64,000 nucleotides of DNA from Arthrobacter sp. Its GTDB lineage: Bacteria; Actinomycetota; Actinomycetes; Actinomycetales; Micrococcaceae. This document shows, piece after piece, positions 26,902-36,119 of this stretch; the stretch's first letter is position 1; each line of letters starts with the position of its first letter. The DNA is taken from positions 1 through 64,000 of the forward strand of contig JAPLAM010000010.1 of the NCBI GenBank assembly GCA_026393275.1, written 5' to 3'. The position numbers and the translations under genes are program-made. The notes beneath the pieces are model-generated. The model was not told where the DNA came from, did not search any database, and saw nothing but the letters and a program-made list of their open reading frames with translations.

Positions 26902-28383
26902 TCAGAGCTTCAGGCCAACGGTCTGCAGGGGGACCCGGATCAGGAAGCGTGATCCCTGGCCCTCGGCTGATTCCACGGTGACAGTACCGCCGTGGGCTTC
27001 GGCGATGGCTGCGACGATCGCCAGGCCGAGGCCGGATCCTTCCTCTCCGCGGCCCGGACGGGCCCGGCCGAAGCGCTCAAAGATCCGCTGCTGGTCCTTG
27101 ACCGCGATGCCGGAGCCGGTGTCCCGCACCCACAACACCAGCGTGTCCGATTCGGCCACCGGGGTGCCGTCCGGCGCCGTCGGACCTTCGATCCTGCTGC
27201 CCAGGGCGATCGTGGAGGAGCGCCCGGTGTATTTGACGGCGTTGGCGGCCAGCTGGACGAGGGCCTGGGTGAGGCGCTGGGGGTCGGCCTCCACCACGTA
27301 GTCGGCGCTTTCATCGATCTGCCAGCGACGGTCCGCGAGGACACGGATTTTCTCCATTACCTGTTGGAGGAATTCGGGGATCCGGATGGGCGCTTTCCTG
27401 ACGAAGTCGGGGTGGCCGGCATTGGCGAGCACCAGCAGGTCATCCACCAGACGCTGCATCCGGTCCAGCTCTTCGAGCAGCACCTCCCTCGTTGCGATCA
27501 CATCGGCGGGGTCGTCGACGGACACGAGTTCCAGGTGTCCCCGGAGGATCGTGAGGGGGGTCCGCAGCTCGTGGCCGGCGTCGTCCAGGAACTGTTGCTG
27601 CTGCCGCGCACCCTCATCGAGCCGTTCCAGCATGGTGTTGAAAGTCTTGGTCAGGAGCGTCACGTCGTCCTCGCCGTCGCGCTCTTCCACCCGTTGGGTG
27701 AGATCCTCATGGCTGACCACGCGGGTGGCTTCGCGCAGGCGGCGGAGCGGATCCAGCAGACGGCCGGCCACCAGGCCGCCGATCAGGGCGGCGGCGAGCA
27801 GCGTACCGGCGGCTACCAAGGAGTATGTCTGGACCGACGCGAGATTGTGGTCCCGTTGGTCAGAGGCGTCCCGGCCCAGCAACAGATACGTCCCGGTGCT
27901 TTGAGCCGTCGCATCCTTCACCGGCAGGACGACGGTCCTCAGCGGGCGGCCGCCGGCGTTGAACTCGTCGAAGGCGGCGGCCGAGGGGTTAGGGAGCCGG
28001 GTGACGGCCGGTTGCAGGGCTTGGTCCAGGAGGGGCTCATCGGGGTTCCCCTCCTTGATCCACGCAATGCGCCCGTCCACGATTGCTGCCATGACTTCGT
28101 TGCTGCGGGGTGCGATGTCCTCGGCGGAATCCTGGAGCTTGTTGCTGTAGGAAAGGCTGCTGGCATCGCTGTTGGTCTGGACCAGCTTGACCAGCGAATT
28201 GCCCTTGTCCAGGATTGCCTGGTCCACCCGGGTGTCAGAGTCCTGGAACTGGACAATGAACGCGATCAGTCCCGCACTCACCAGCCCTGCGAGCATCATG
28301 CCCAGCATGGCGGCCACCACCCGGAACCGCACCGAGTGGAACTTCGCGCTCCAGCCGGACGGGTCCGGGTCCGCGGGCGTCAC
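26902..28383 (-). CDS. Two-component sensor histidine kinase
   Basis: A 493-residue membrane kinase with TM1 at about 22-46, an extracytoplasmic sensor loop of about 140 residues, TM2 at about 186-208, HAMP (DPLRRLREATRVVSHEDL), the H-box FLDDAGHELRTPLTIL with phospho-accepting His271, and a C-terminal HATPase domain with N, G1 and G2 boxes (ANAVKYT, VRDTGSGIA, GSGLGLAIV). It is an EnvZ/CusS-type architecture with a cell-envelope sensing role likely. The GTG at 28383 overlaps the response-regulator stop by 4 nt, so the two are coupled. It lies directly upstream of the glycosyltransferase operon on the same strand. Confidence 0.93.
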   Translation of the reverse strand: MTPADPDPSGWSAKFHSVRFRVVAAMLGMMLAGLVSAGLIAFIVQFQDSDTRVDQAILDKGNSLVKLVQTNSDASSLSYSNKLQDSAEDIAPRSNEVMAAIVDGRIAWIKEGNPDEPLLDQALQPAVTRLPNPSAAAFDEFNAGGRPLRTVVLPVKDATAQSTGTYLLLGRDASDQRDHNLASVQTYSLVAAGTLLAAALIGGLVAGRLLDPLRRLREATRVVSHEDLTQRVEERDGEDDVTLLTKTFNTMLERLDEGARQQQQFLDDAGHELRTPLTILRGHLELVSVDDPADVIATREVLLEELDRMQRLVDDLLVLANAGHPDFVRKAPIRIPEFLQQVMEKIRVLADRRWQIDESADYVVEADPQRLTQALVQLAANAVKYTGRSSTIALGSRIEGPTAPDGTPVAESDTLVLWVRDTGSGIAVKDQQRIFERFGRARPGRGEEGSGLGLAIVAAIAEAHGGTVTVESAEGQGSRFLIRVPLQTVGLKL

Positions 28384-29060
28384 GATTCCCCTTCCCTGGC
28401 CAGCCGGTAGCCGGCACCGCGTGTTGTGACGATGTGGTCCGCGCCGATCTTTTGCCGCAGCTGGCGCACGTAGACGTCCACCACGTTGGAGGTCCCGTCA
28501 AAGTCGTAGCCCCAAACATGGCTGAGAAGTTGTTGCCGGCTCAGGACCTGCCCGGGATGGAGCAGGAACATTTCGACCAGCGCGAACTCGCGGGCGGAGA
28601 GTTCGACCGTCCTGTCCCCGACGCTTACCGTGCGGGTGTGGAGGTTCAGTTCCAGGATGCCGTAGCGGATGATGTGGTCCGCGGGTGGGTCGTTGTTTTC
28701 GCCCGGGCGGACCCGGCGCCTGATGCGGGCCACGAGCTCCTCGAAGCGGAACGGCTTGGTCATGTAGTCGTCCGCGCCGCCGTCCAGGCCCGCGACGGTG
28801 TCCGCGGCGGAGTCCCGCGCGGTGAGGAAGATGACCGGAAGGTCCACGCCGCTCTTGCGGAGCGCGGTCAGGACGGTGAAACCGTCGAGGCGGGGGAGCC
28901 CGACGTCCAGGAGCAGGAGATCGAACTGGCCGCTGGAGGCGTAGTCCACCGCTGTCACGCCATCGGTCACGACAGTGGGGGCGAAGCCGGCAGCCCGAAG
29001 GCCCTTCTCGATGAACCGGGAGATTCGTTCTTCGTCTTCGGCGATGAGAATGCGGATCAC
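28380..29060 (-). CDS. OmpR-family response regulator
   Basis: A 226-residue transcription factor. The receiver domain has the acidic pocket EDE at 8-10, phospho-acceptor Asp52 in LLLLDVGLP, the switch region FLTARD and the conserved Lys in YMTKPF. A winged-helix DNA-binding domain follows, with VELSAREFALVEMFLLHPGQVLSRQQLL and NVVDVYVRQLRQKI. The GTG at 29060 is chosen because GGCAGGGG lies 5-6 nt upstream; codons before it extend to 29087. It is the probable regulator of the downstream kinase gene's neighbour operon, supported by the 11-bp tandem sites at 26840-26872. Confidence 0.93.
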   Translation of the reverse strand: MIRILIAEDEERISRFIEKGLRAAGFAPTVVTDGVTAVDYASSGQFDLLLLDVGLPRLDGFTVLTALRKSGVDLPVIFLTARDSAADTVAGLDGGADDYMTKPFRFEELVARIRRRVRPGENNDPPADHIIRYGILELNLHTRTVSVGDRTVELSAREFALVEMFLLHPGQVLSRQQLLSHVWGYDFDGTSNVVDVYVRQLRQKIGADHIVTTRGAGYRLAREGES

Positions 29061-29259
29061 ATCGACCCCTGCCTGAGCTGGGAGCAAAGTCAGGAGCCCC
29101 AGCAGCCCCGATCGGCCCGACGGACGGGCATGGCGCGGGCATCGCTAAGTGTCCGTGCGCGAAGTTCCGGCATCCGCGATTACCATTGGACCCGGTGTTC
29201 TCCCATCGTGCTCCTGCGGCGGGGTCCGCGCCACCCCTCGCGGCAAGCTTTTCGGAGTG

Positions 29260-30171
29260 TTACCGCCGGAACAGTGCCCCGGTGACCGCCGTCGTCAGCT
29301 GGTGGATCACGTCGATCCGGCCCGGGCTGTCCGCGTCCTCCTCGCCCCAGGTGTAGATCGCCACCGCATAGGCAGCATCACCGGAGCGCAGGACCGCGGC
29401 GTCGTGGACGTAGCCCTGCACCACCCCGTACTTGTGGTTCACCGTGATGCCCTTCGGCACGGCGGCGGGGATCAGCTCCTCGTCATTGGTGTCCTGCATG
29501 TAGCCCAGCAGCTCCTCCGTGTGCTCCGGGTTGAGCAGCTGCCCGCCGTAGAGCTGCTTGAGTAGCAGCGCCATCGCGGCCGGGGTCAGGAGGTTCTCTT
29601 CCGGGTCGTAGCCGATGCCGATCGACGCCGCGTACTCGATCAGCCGCGGGTAGCCGATGTCCTGCATCAGCAGCAGCCAGGAATCGTCGCTGCTGGTGTT
29701 GACCATGGCCTTGAGCTGGAACGCGGCGTCGAAGCTGCCCAGTTCCGCGTCCAGCGACTTCTCGCCGGTCTCCACCAGATGGTAGTAGGCGGCCGCCGTG
29801 ATGATCTTGGCCGTGCTGGCCGCCTTGTACTCGGCAACGTCGCCGTACGCCTGCGGCTCCCCGCCGCGCATGTCCTGGACGACGACGCCGATCCGGTAGT
29901 CGGGATTCTCGGCCAGGATCCGCCGCATTTCGGCGGCCAAGTCGACGGCGGCGGCCGGCGCGGCGGCGGCGCTGCGGCTGGGGAGGGGATGCAACTGGCT
30001 GTTCAGGGTGGCCCAGAAGTCCGTCTTGGGGTCGGGCCCGGTGCGCAGCGCTCCGGCCGTGACGGCCGCGGTCAGCAGGAGCACCGTTGCGGCCCCCACT
30101 GCCAGCAGCCGGCGTCGCGCCGTCACACGGGCGCTCGCCGGGGCCGGATTCCGGGGTCCGGGCGTGTTCAT
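29260..30171 (-). CDS. Exported beta-lactamase-like serine hydrolase (paralogue)
   Basis: A 303-residue paralogue of the protein encoded at 14490-15494, with the same layout: an Arg-rich N-terminus, signal/anchor helix (about 22-40), Ala/Pro linker and class A-like domain. Nucleophile box STAK is at 119-122 and KYG at 247-249. The SDN box reads SDD at 161-163 (Asn replaced by Asp). Shared stretches such as AAAYYHLVE, TPAAM and the C-terminal RIDVIHQLTTAV show close kinship. The Asn-to-Asp change is unusual for an active beta-lactamase, so cell-wall or esterase activity is more likely. It is convergent with nothing and lies 200 nt from the two-component system. Confidence 0.8.
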   Translation of the reverse strand: MNTPGPRNPAPASARVTARRRLLAVGAATVLLLTAAVTAGALRTGPDPKTDFWATLNSQLHPLPSRSAAAAPAAAVDLAAEMRRILAENPDYRIGVVVQDMRGGEPQAYGDVAEYKAASTAKIITAAAYYHLVETGEKSLDAELGSFDAAFQLKAMVNTSSDDSWLLLMQDIGYPRLIEYAASIGIGYDPEENLLTPAAMALLLKQLYGGQLLNPEHTEELLGYMQDTNDEELIPAAVPKGITVNHKYGVVQGYVHDAAVLRSGDAAYAVAIYTWGEEDADSPGRIDVIHQLTTAVTGALFRR

Positions 30172-30355
30172 GGTGCAGGACCTTCCAGATTAGGCCGCCA
30201 GATCGGGGAGGGCGGGGGATCCCCCGAATCTAGGCGCAGGCGCGGGGCATGTCCACGCCCCACGCGGGACCGCTCCGGTCTGTGGGCAAACTCCCCGCCG
30301 CCCGGAAGGCCTCCGCTCCCGCCGCCGCCGCGGGCCGCCGGTTAGGCTGGCAGCT

Positions 30356-31276
30356 ATGCCGAGGAAAATAACTGTCAGCCTGCCGGACGCGACCCTGCGG
30401 GAGTACCTCACGCCGCACCCGGACGTCACCATGCTCGAGTGGGACCTGTCCGGGGAGCCGCCGCAGCCGCACATCGACATCGTGGTCCCGCCCTACATGG
30501 GCAGCAAGGAGGTCCTGCGCGCGCTGGACGCCGTGGAAACCGGGCTGGTGCAGAGCCAGTCGATCGGCTACGACGGCATCGAGGAGGTCCTGCCCGCCGG
30601 CCGGGTGTACGCCAACGCCTCCACCGTCCACGAAACCGCCACCGCCGAGCTGACCGTGGCCCTGATCCTGGCCAGCCAGCGCGAGCTTCCGCGGGTGCTG
30701 CAAAACCAGAGGGAGCGCCGCTGGGAGAGCCGCCCCACCGCGAGCCTCGCGGACCAGCGAGTGCTGATCGTCGGCTACGGCGGCGTCGGCAAGGCGATCG
30801 AGGACCGGCTGCTGCCGTTCGAAACCACCGTCACCCGGGTGGCCAGCCGGGAGCGGACGGATCCGCGCGGCCGCGTGCACGGCATCGCCGAGTTGCACAG
30901 CCTGCTGCCGGAGCACGACATCGTGGTGGTGGTGGTGCCGCTCAGCGACACCACCCGGCACCTCGTCGACGACGTATTCCTCGCGGCCATGCCCGACGGC
31001 GCCCTGCTGGTCAACGTGGCCAGGGGCCCGGTCGCGGACACCGAAGCCCTGGTCCGGCACACTTCCGCGGGCCGGATCCGCGCCGCCCTGGACGTCACCG
31101 ACCCGGAGCCGCTGCCGCAGGACCACCCGCTGTGGGCGACGCCCGGCGTCATCATCAGCCCGCACGTGGGCGGTGCCAGCTCGGCGATGCGCCCGCGGAT
31201 GGGCCGGCTGCTGCAGCGCCAGATCGACCTCATGCTGGCCGGCGAACCGCCGGTAAACGTGGTGCTGGGCGGGTAG
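30356..31276 (+). CDS. D-isomer-specific 2-hydroxyacid dehydrogenase
   Basis: A 306-residue NAD(P)-dependent oxidoreductase of the D-2-hydroxyacid dehydrogenase family. The nucleotide motif is LIVGYGGVGKAIE (about 138-150), substrate-site Arg lies in VNVARGPVAD, the acid partner in ALDVTDPEPLP, and the catalytic His in ISPHVGGASS. It interconverts 2-keto acids and D-2-hydroxyacids; the specific substrate is not readable. The N-terminal half is slightly divergent, as in phosphoglycerate-dehydrogenase-like orphans. It is divergent from the serine hydrolase gene and monocistronic. Confidence 0.9.
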   Translation: MPRKITVSLPDATLREYLTPHPDVTMLEWDLSGEPPQPHIDIVVPPYMGSKEVLRALDAVETGLVQSQSIGYDGIEEVLPAGRVYANASTVHETATAELTVALILASQRELPRVLQNQRERRWESRPTASLADQRVLIVGYGGVGKAIEDRLLPFETTVTRVASRERTDPRGRVHGIAELHSLLPEHDIVVVVVPLSDTTRHLVDDVFLAAMPDGALLVNVARGPVADTEALVRHTSAGRIRAALDVTDPEPLPQDHPLWATPGVIISPHVGGASSAMRPRMGRLLQRQIDLMLAGEPPVNVVLGG

Positions 31277-31300
31277 GTCCAGGGGCTCAGAGGGTGGGGT

Positions 31301-31666
31301 TTAGTTGCCGCGCCCGGCGGTGTCCACCACGCAGAACCGGTTTCCTTCCGGGTCGGCCAAGATGACGTAGTCCGCGTCGGCAGGCCGTTTGCTCCCCTCG
31401 ATCCGGGTGGCGCCCAGGGCCAGGAGCCGGTGTACTTCGGCGTCTTGCTGGTCCGTATATAGGTCTAGATGCAGACGCGGAGGGATCTGGAGCGCCGCTG
31501 GGACCCGGTCCAGGGAGAGACACGTGCCGGCACCGCCGGGCGGCTGCAGAATGACGAAGCCGTCCTCGGGCTCATCCCGCGGCACATAGCCCAGCGCGGC
31601 CTGCCAGAAACTCATCTGGCGTTCCAGGTCATCCACCCGCATCACGATCGAGCCGATGCTCAGCAT
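31301..31666 (-). CDS. Single-domain VOC protein
   Basis: A 121-residue glyoxalase/bleomycin-resistance-fold protein. It opens with GSIVMRVDDLERQMSFWQAALGYV and closes with VILADPEGNRFCVVDTAG, the paired betaalphabetabetabeta modules of the family. Candidate metal ligands His (LHLDLY) and Glu/Asp (GNRFCVVD) are visible, but the enzymatic role is unknown. It lies 108 nt upstream of the HAD gene on the same strand. Confidence 0.82.
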   Translation of the reverse strand: MLSIGSIVMRVDDLERQMSFWQAALGYVPRDEPEDGFVILQPPGGAGTCLSLDRVPAALQIPPRLHLDLYTDQQDAEVHRLLALGATRIEGSKRPADADYVILADPEGNRFCVVDTAGRGN

Positions 31667-31773
31667 CAGGCCAAACTACACCTTGGCCTGGGCCGGCAGT
31701 GTTGTTCCGGATAATGCCAGTGCCTCCCTCGGGTTCCCGCGGCCGCGTAGCGCGGAGCGCCAAAGTGGCGTCG

Positions 31774-32463
31774 CTACCCGTCAGTTCGTGAGGCCAGAGC
31801 CCCGGGAAGCTCGGTCAGGGCCGTGATGGTGACGTCTGGAGCCTCGAAGTGGTCCGGGTAGTTGCCTCTGGCCCGGTTCAGCCAGGCCGTTTGCAGGCCC
31901 GCGCGGGCGGCGCCGTGGATGTCCCACGGATGGACGGCCACCAGCATCATCCGCGCTGGGTCCACGCCTGACGCGCCGGCGGCGTACTCGTAGGACGCCC
32001 GGGCGGGCTTCCAGGCGGGAGCGTCCTCCACGGACAGCAGCGCCTCAAACGATTCCCGGATCCCGGCGTCGTCCAGCAGTTTCCCCGCGATCCGGGCCGA
32101 ACCGTTGCTCAGCGTGACCAACCGGAAGCCTGCGGCGGCCAGGCCTCGGATCCCGCCGGGGACATCCGGGTGGACGCCTAGTTCGCTCAGGCCGCCCATG
32201 ACGTGCTCAACCGCAGAATCCAGCGAGTGGTCCAGGCGGATGCCGGTGAACAGTTGCCGGAGGACGTCGACGCCGATCTCGGCGAAGCCCCGGTTGTCTC
32301 CGCTGGCCGCCAGCGCAAAACCGTCCCGCAGCAGGGAGGCGAACCAGAGCTTGGCCAGTTCTGGCGGCGCTCCCACCTCGGCGAAGCGAACGCCCATCGG
32401 CGACATGTCTGACAGGGTCTCGTTGACGTCGAAGACGATCGCGGAAATCGGTGCGGTGGTCAT
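31774..32463 (-). CDS. Haloacid dehalogenase type II (HAD superfamily)
   Basis: A 229-residue HAD hydrolase. Motif I is VFDVNETLSDM, whose Asn-Glu-Thr variant is typical of the 2-haloacid dehalogenase group. Motif II is VTLSNGSARI, motif III Lys lies in APAWKPARASYEYAA, and motif IV is MLVAVHPWDIHGAARAG. It would hydrolyse a C-halogen or phosphate ester; type II enzymes make 2-hydroxyacids. The ATG at 32463 is preceded by AGAGGAG. It is 21 nt after the LysR stop on the same strand, so it may be cotranscribed with that regulator. Confidence 0.87.
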   Translation of the reverse strand: MTTAPISAIVFDVNETLSDMSPMGVRFAEVGAPPELAKLWFASLLRDGFALAASGDNRGFAEIGVDVLRQLFTGIRLDHSLDSAVEHVMGGLSELGVHPDVPGGIRGLAAAGFRLVTLSNGSARIAGKLLDDAGIRESFEALLSVEDAPAWKPARASYEYAAGASGVDPARMMLVAVHPWDIHGAARAGLQTAWLNRARGNYPDHFEAPDVTITALTELPGALASRTDG

Positions 32464-32484
32464 GGGGTCTCCTCTGGTGCCGGT

Positions 32485-33405
32485 TTAGTCCGTTATACGC
32501 CCTGCAGCCCGCCGCTTCGCCGTCGAGCGGAACACCGCGGCCGCCTGTTGGGCCGCGGGGCTGAGCCGGCGGTTGGCCAGCTGGGCCAGGAGGATCCGGC
32601 GCTTCGGGGCGCCGGCGAGGGGGACGGCGACGACGTCGGGCCGCAGCGCGGTCAGGGCCAGCTGCGGCGCCAAGGCGATGCCGATGCCCGCGGCCACCAT
32701 TCCCTGGGTCTCCTGGTAGTCGTTGGCATCGAAGGCGATGCGCGGTTCGAAGCCGGCCTCGCGGCAGACCCGCCGGAGCACGTCCGCCACGGGGTGCTCG
32801 TCGCGGACGATCCATTCCTGGTCCCGCAGCGACTCGATCCGCACCGACTTGCGCCCGGCGAGCGGGTGGTCGCGCTGCACCAGCAGCAAGGTGGGGTCAT
32901 TCATTAGCTTGACCAGGGACAGGTCCTCGTCCGCGATCTCCTGCCAGGGATAGTCCCAGAGCAGCGTCAGTTCGACGTCGCGCCGCCGCAGCGACTCCAG
33001 CAGGCCATCCCGGCGGGCGCTGATCACCGTCACCGCCACGTCCGGGTGCCGGGCCCGGAACGCCAGCACCACGTCGGGCATCAGCGACGCCCCGACCGTG
33101 GGGAACGTGCCCATCCGCAGCTGCCCGCGGCGCAGCCCGGCGAACTCGGCCATCTCAGCCCGGGCCGCCTCGATGGTCCGGTCGATGTCGTCCGCATACC
33201 CCACCAGTGCCAGCCCGGCCTCGGTCAACACCACGCCGCGGGGCTGGCGGTCCACCAGGGACACCCCCACCTCGTGTTCGAGCTTCGCGATCTGCTGAGA
33301 CACGGCCGACGTCGTGAAAGAGAGCGCCGCCGCGGCGGATGTCAGCGAGCCCGAGCGGTGCACCTCGCGGAGCAAGTGAAGCCGGTGAAGATCGAGCTTT
33401 GCCAT
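32485..33405 (-). CDS. LysR-type transcriptional regulator
   Basis: A 306-residue LysR-type regulator with an N-terminal winged HTH (LHLLREVHRSGSLTSAAAALSFTTSAVSQQIAKLEHEVG, residues about 9-47) and a periplasmic-binding-fold effector domain (about 90-300). It is divergent from the PrpF-like gene with 128 nt between starts, the usual arrangement for a regulator of its neighbour. It probably senses a di- or tricarboxylate and controls the PrpF/DctA pair. Confidence 0.9.
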   Translation of the reverse strand: MAKLDLHRLHLLREVHRSGSLTSAAAALSFTTSAVSQQIAKLEHEVGVSLVDRQPRGVVLTEAGLALVGYADDIDRTIEAARAEMAEFAGLRRGQLRMGTFPTVGASLMPDVVLAFRARHPDVAVTVISARRDGLLESLRRRDVELTLLWDYPWQEIADEDLSLVKLMNDPTLLLVQRDHPLAGRKSVRIESLRDQEWIVRDEHPVADVLRRVCREAGFEPRIAFDANDYQETQGMVAAGIGIALAPQLALTALRPDVVAVPLAGAPKRRILLAQLANRRLSPAAQQAAAVFRSTAKRRAAGRITD

Positions 33406-33533
33406 CCACTGAGTTTAGCAAAAGTGAACGGGTATGGAATTTATCGTGATTGTGCTGAAGCCTTGGCTGGCGGATCGTAGTTGGGGAAGCGCAGGGATAC
33501 GCGCACTGTCTGCAACACATGAAGGAGAACGCT
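33406..33533. promoter_or_regulatory. Divergent LysR/PrpF intergenic control region
   Basis: The interval contains GTTTA (33412 region, opposite the LysR start) and TGAAC separated by 7 nt, a near-perfect dyad of the T-N11-A kind used by LysR proteins, followed by an A/T-rich stretch. It holds no credible gene. The ribosome site AAGGAG at 33522-33527 decides the PrpF start. Confidence 0.45.
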
Positions 33534-34676
33534 GTGGGACTGCGAGGCCACTGGTATCGGGGCGGGACCAGCAAATGCTGGTTGTTTGGCGCGGAAGACG
33601 TCGCTCCGTACGCAGCCAACCGAGAGGAGATCCGCGACCTCCTGGCCGACGCGTTCGGCGCGGCCGACGCGCGGCAGCTCGACGGAGTCGGCGGCGGAAC
33701 CTCCACCACCTCCAAGGCCGCCGTCGTCTGGGCCACCTCCGGAGCCGACGCGGACCTGGACTACCTCTTCGCCCAGGTGGGGATCGGGGACCGGACGGTG
33801 GAGCTGGGCTCCAACTGCGGCAACTGCGCCACCGCCATCGCCTTGTTCGCCGTGCAAACGGGCATCGTGCCCGCCACAGACGGTCTCACCCGGGTTCGGA
33901 TGCGCAACCTCAACACCGGCGCCGTGCTCAGCGGCACCGTCCCCACCCCGGGGGGCACCGTGCCGAAGTCCGGGCTGGCCCGGGTTCCGGGCAGTACCGC
34001 CGTCGGCGTCCCCGTCAGCCTGTCCTTCCACGGGCCCTGGGGCCGCAGCACCGGGGCCGTCCTGCCCACCAACAACCCGGCCGACAGCATTAACCTCGGC
34101 ACCCGGACCGTCACGGCCACGCTGGTGGACGCCGGCGCACCCGCGGTCCTGATTCCCGCCGGGGAGGCCGGCGTCGACCTCTCCGACATGACCGGAAACC
34201 TCTCAGAGCACCTCGCCACGCTGGTCGCGGCCCGTGCCGCGGCCGGGCTGATGATGGGGCTGCGGCAACCCGAGGACCCGCCGCAGAACGCGGTGCCGAA
34301 GGTCGGCGTCGTCGCGGGCCCCGGCGACTACACCGCCGCGGACGGCGCTCTCGTCCCAGCGGAATCCCACGACCTGCGGGTCCGCATGCTCTCCATGCTG
34401 GCGCCGCACCCGGCTATCGGCCTCACCTCCGCGGTGGCCGTTTCCCTGGCCGCCGCCTTGCCGGGATCCGTTCTGGCCGGGCTGCTCCGGCCGGCCGCGA
34501 ACCTCACCCCCGGGGCCCCCCGCCTGCTGCGCATCGGCACCCCGGCCGGCGTGGTCACCACCGAAGTCGTCGCCGGGGACGACGGCTCCGTCACCGAGGT
34601 CGCGCTGCACCGCGCGGCCCGGCACCTCGCGACCGCCGATATCGACGTCGCCAGGACATCCGGCATCTCCGCCTAG
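33534..34676 (+). CDS. PrpF-family isomerase (4-oxalomesaconate tautomerase/aconitate isomerase-like)
   Basis: A 380-residue PrpF-fold protein, a double diaminopimelate-epimerase-like barrel that isomerises unsaturated tricarboxylates. Hallmarks are the N-terminal HWYRGGTSKCWLF, the conserved GGGTSTTSKAAVV and GSNCGNCATAIA with paired cysteines near the active site. It may act on trans-aconitate, methylaconitate or 4-oxalomesaconate; the neighbours (LysR, a C4-dicarboxylate carrier) fit uptake and isomerisation of such an acid. The GTG at 33534 has AAGGAG 6 nt upstream, whereas the ATG at 33519 has none. Confidence 0.86.
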   Translation: MGLRGHWYRGGTSKCWLFGAEDVAPYAANREEIRDLLADAFGAADARQLDGVGGGTSTTSKAAVVWATSGADADLDYLFAQVGIGDRTVELGSNCGNCATAIALFAVQTGIVPATDGLTRVRMRNLNTGAVLSGTVPTPGGTVPKSGLARVPGSTAVGVPVSLSFHGPWGRSTGAVLPTNNPADSINLGTRTVTATLVDAGAPAVLIPAGEAGVDLSDMTGNLSEHLATLVAARAAAGLMMGLRQPEDPPQNAVPKVGVVAGPGDYTAADGALVPAESHDLRVRMLSMLAPHPAIGLTSAVAVSLAAALPGSVLAGLLRPAANLTPGAPRLLRIGTPAGVVTTEVVAGDDGSVTEVALHRAARHLATADIDVARTSGISA

Positions 34677-34735
34677 CACCCGTACGTGTTGCCCTGTCAT
34701 CATGAGGGGGCCGCACCCAGCAAGGAAGTTGTTCA

Positions 34736-36066
34736 ATGAAGATCAAATCCATCCTCGGGCATCTCTATGTCCAGGTACTCATCGGCGTAGCACTCGGTGT
34801 CTTGGTGGGCTCACTCTGGCCGGACCTCGGCGCCGGACTCAAGCCCATTGGCGACGGCTTCGTCAAGCTCGTGAAGTTCATGATTGCCCCGATCGTCTTC
34901 TGCACGATCGTCGGCGGCATCACCTCGCTGACGGACACCAAGAAGGTCCGGCCCACGCTGCTCCGTTCGCTCGGCTTGTTCTACGCGCTCACCGCCGTGG
35001 CCCTGGCCCTGGGGCTCGCCGCCGTGCTGATCATCCAGCCCGGCGCAGGCATGCACATCGACCCGGCGCACCTGGACTCATCGGTGGCCGCGAAGTACAC
35101 CAGCCAGCTGCCCAGCAGCAATCCCGTGGACTTCTTCCTGAACATCATCCCGACCACGTTCGTGGGTGCCTTCGCCGACGGTGAGGTCCTGCCCGTCCTG
35201 GTCATCGCGATGCTCTGCGGCTTTGCCTTCAGCAAGCTCGGCACCCCCGGCCAGGTTGCCCTGACCGTGGTGAACAGCTTCAACAAGATGCTCTTTGTGG
35301 TCTTTGGCTACATCATGAAGGTCGCCCCGCTGGGAGCCTTCGGCGCCATGGCCTTCACGGTCGGCAAGTACGGCGCGCACTCCATCGGCAACCTCGGCAT
35401 GCTCATCCTGGCCTTCTACGCCGCGTGCATCGTCTTCGTCGTCGTCGGTTTGGGCGCCCTGGCCCGGATCTCCGGGTTCAGCCTCTGGCAGATGCTGCGG
35501 TACTTCAAGGACGAGTTCTTCATTGTCCTGGCCACCTCATCCAGCGAACCGGTGCTGCCGCGCCTGCTCACCAAGCTGGAGCGGATCGGCTGCGACCGGA
35601 GCGTCGTGGGCCTGGTGGTCCCCACCGGCTACTCCTTCAACCTCTCCGGCACGGCCCCCTCGCCTCGATGTTCATAGCCCAGGCGTGCGACATCCACCTC
35701 AGCTGGGGCCAGATCCTGCTGATGCTCGGCATGATGCTGCTGACCTCCAAGGGCGCGGCCGGCGTGACCGGCAGCGGCTTCGTGGCCCTGGTGGCAACGT
35801 TGACCGTCATGCCCACCCTGCCGGTCGCCGGCGTGGCCCTGATCGTCGGCATCGACCGCTTCATGAGCGAGGCCCGCGCCCTGACCAGCACGGTCTGCAA
35901 CATCGTCTCCTGCATCGCCGTGGCCAAGTGGCAGAACTCGCTGGACACCGTGACGCTGCACCGTGAGCTCAAAGCCGGGTTCGTGCCCACCGCGGACGAC
36001 GCCGACGCGGTGCACGTCGACCCAGCACAGCCGGTGAAGACGCCGCAGCCGGCACTGGCGCTCTAG
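34736..36066 (+). pseudogene. dctA: Broken dicarboxylate/cation symporter (DctA family)
   Basis: The reading frame from 34736 encodes a typical DAACS carrier (IKSILGHLYVQVLIGVALGV, PIGDGFVKLVKFMIAPIVF, and the conserved helical-hairpin LATSSSEPVLPRL) up to VVPTGYSFNLSGTA, then ends in an out-of-frame PSPRCS-stop at 35677. The remaining part (LASMFIAQACDIHLSW, VGIDRFMSEARALTSTVCN) continues in another frame to 36066. Intact relatives read SGTAIYLPLASMF at this point, so the DNA has lost about 10 nt (3 codons plus 1 base) near 35654-35659. The protein is otherwise complete and the second part is unmutated. This is a recent inactivation or an assembly error; no functional carrier is expected from this copy. 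Confidence 0.85.
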
Positions 36067-36119
36067 GGGTTCCGAGCGCGGGCGGGGACGGCCCGTACCC
36101 GGAGTTCGATACAAACCGC

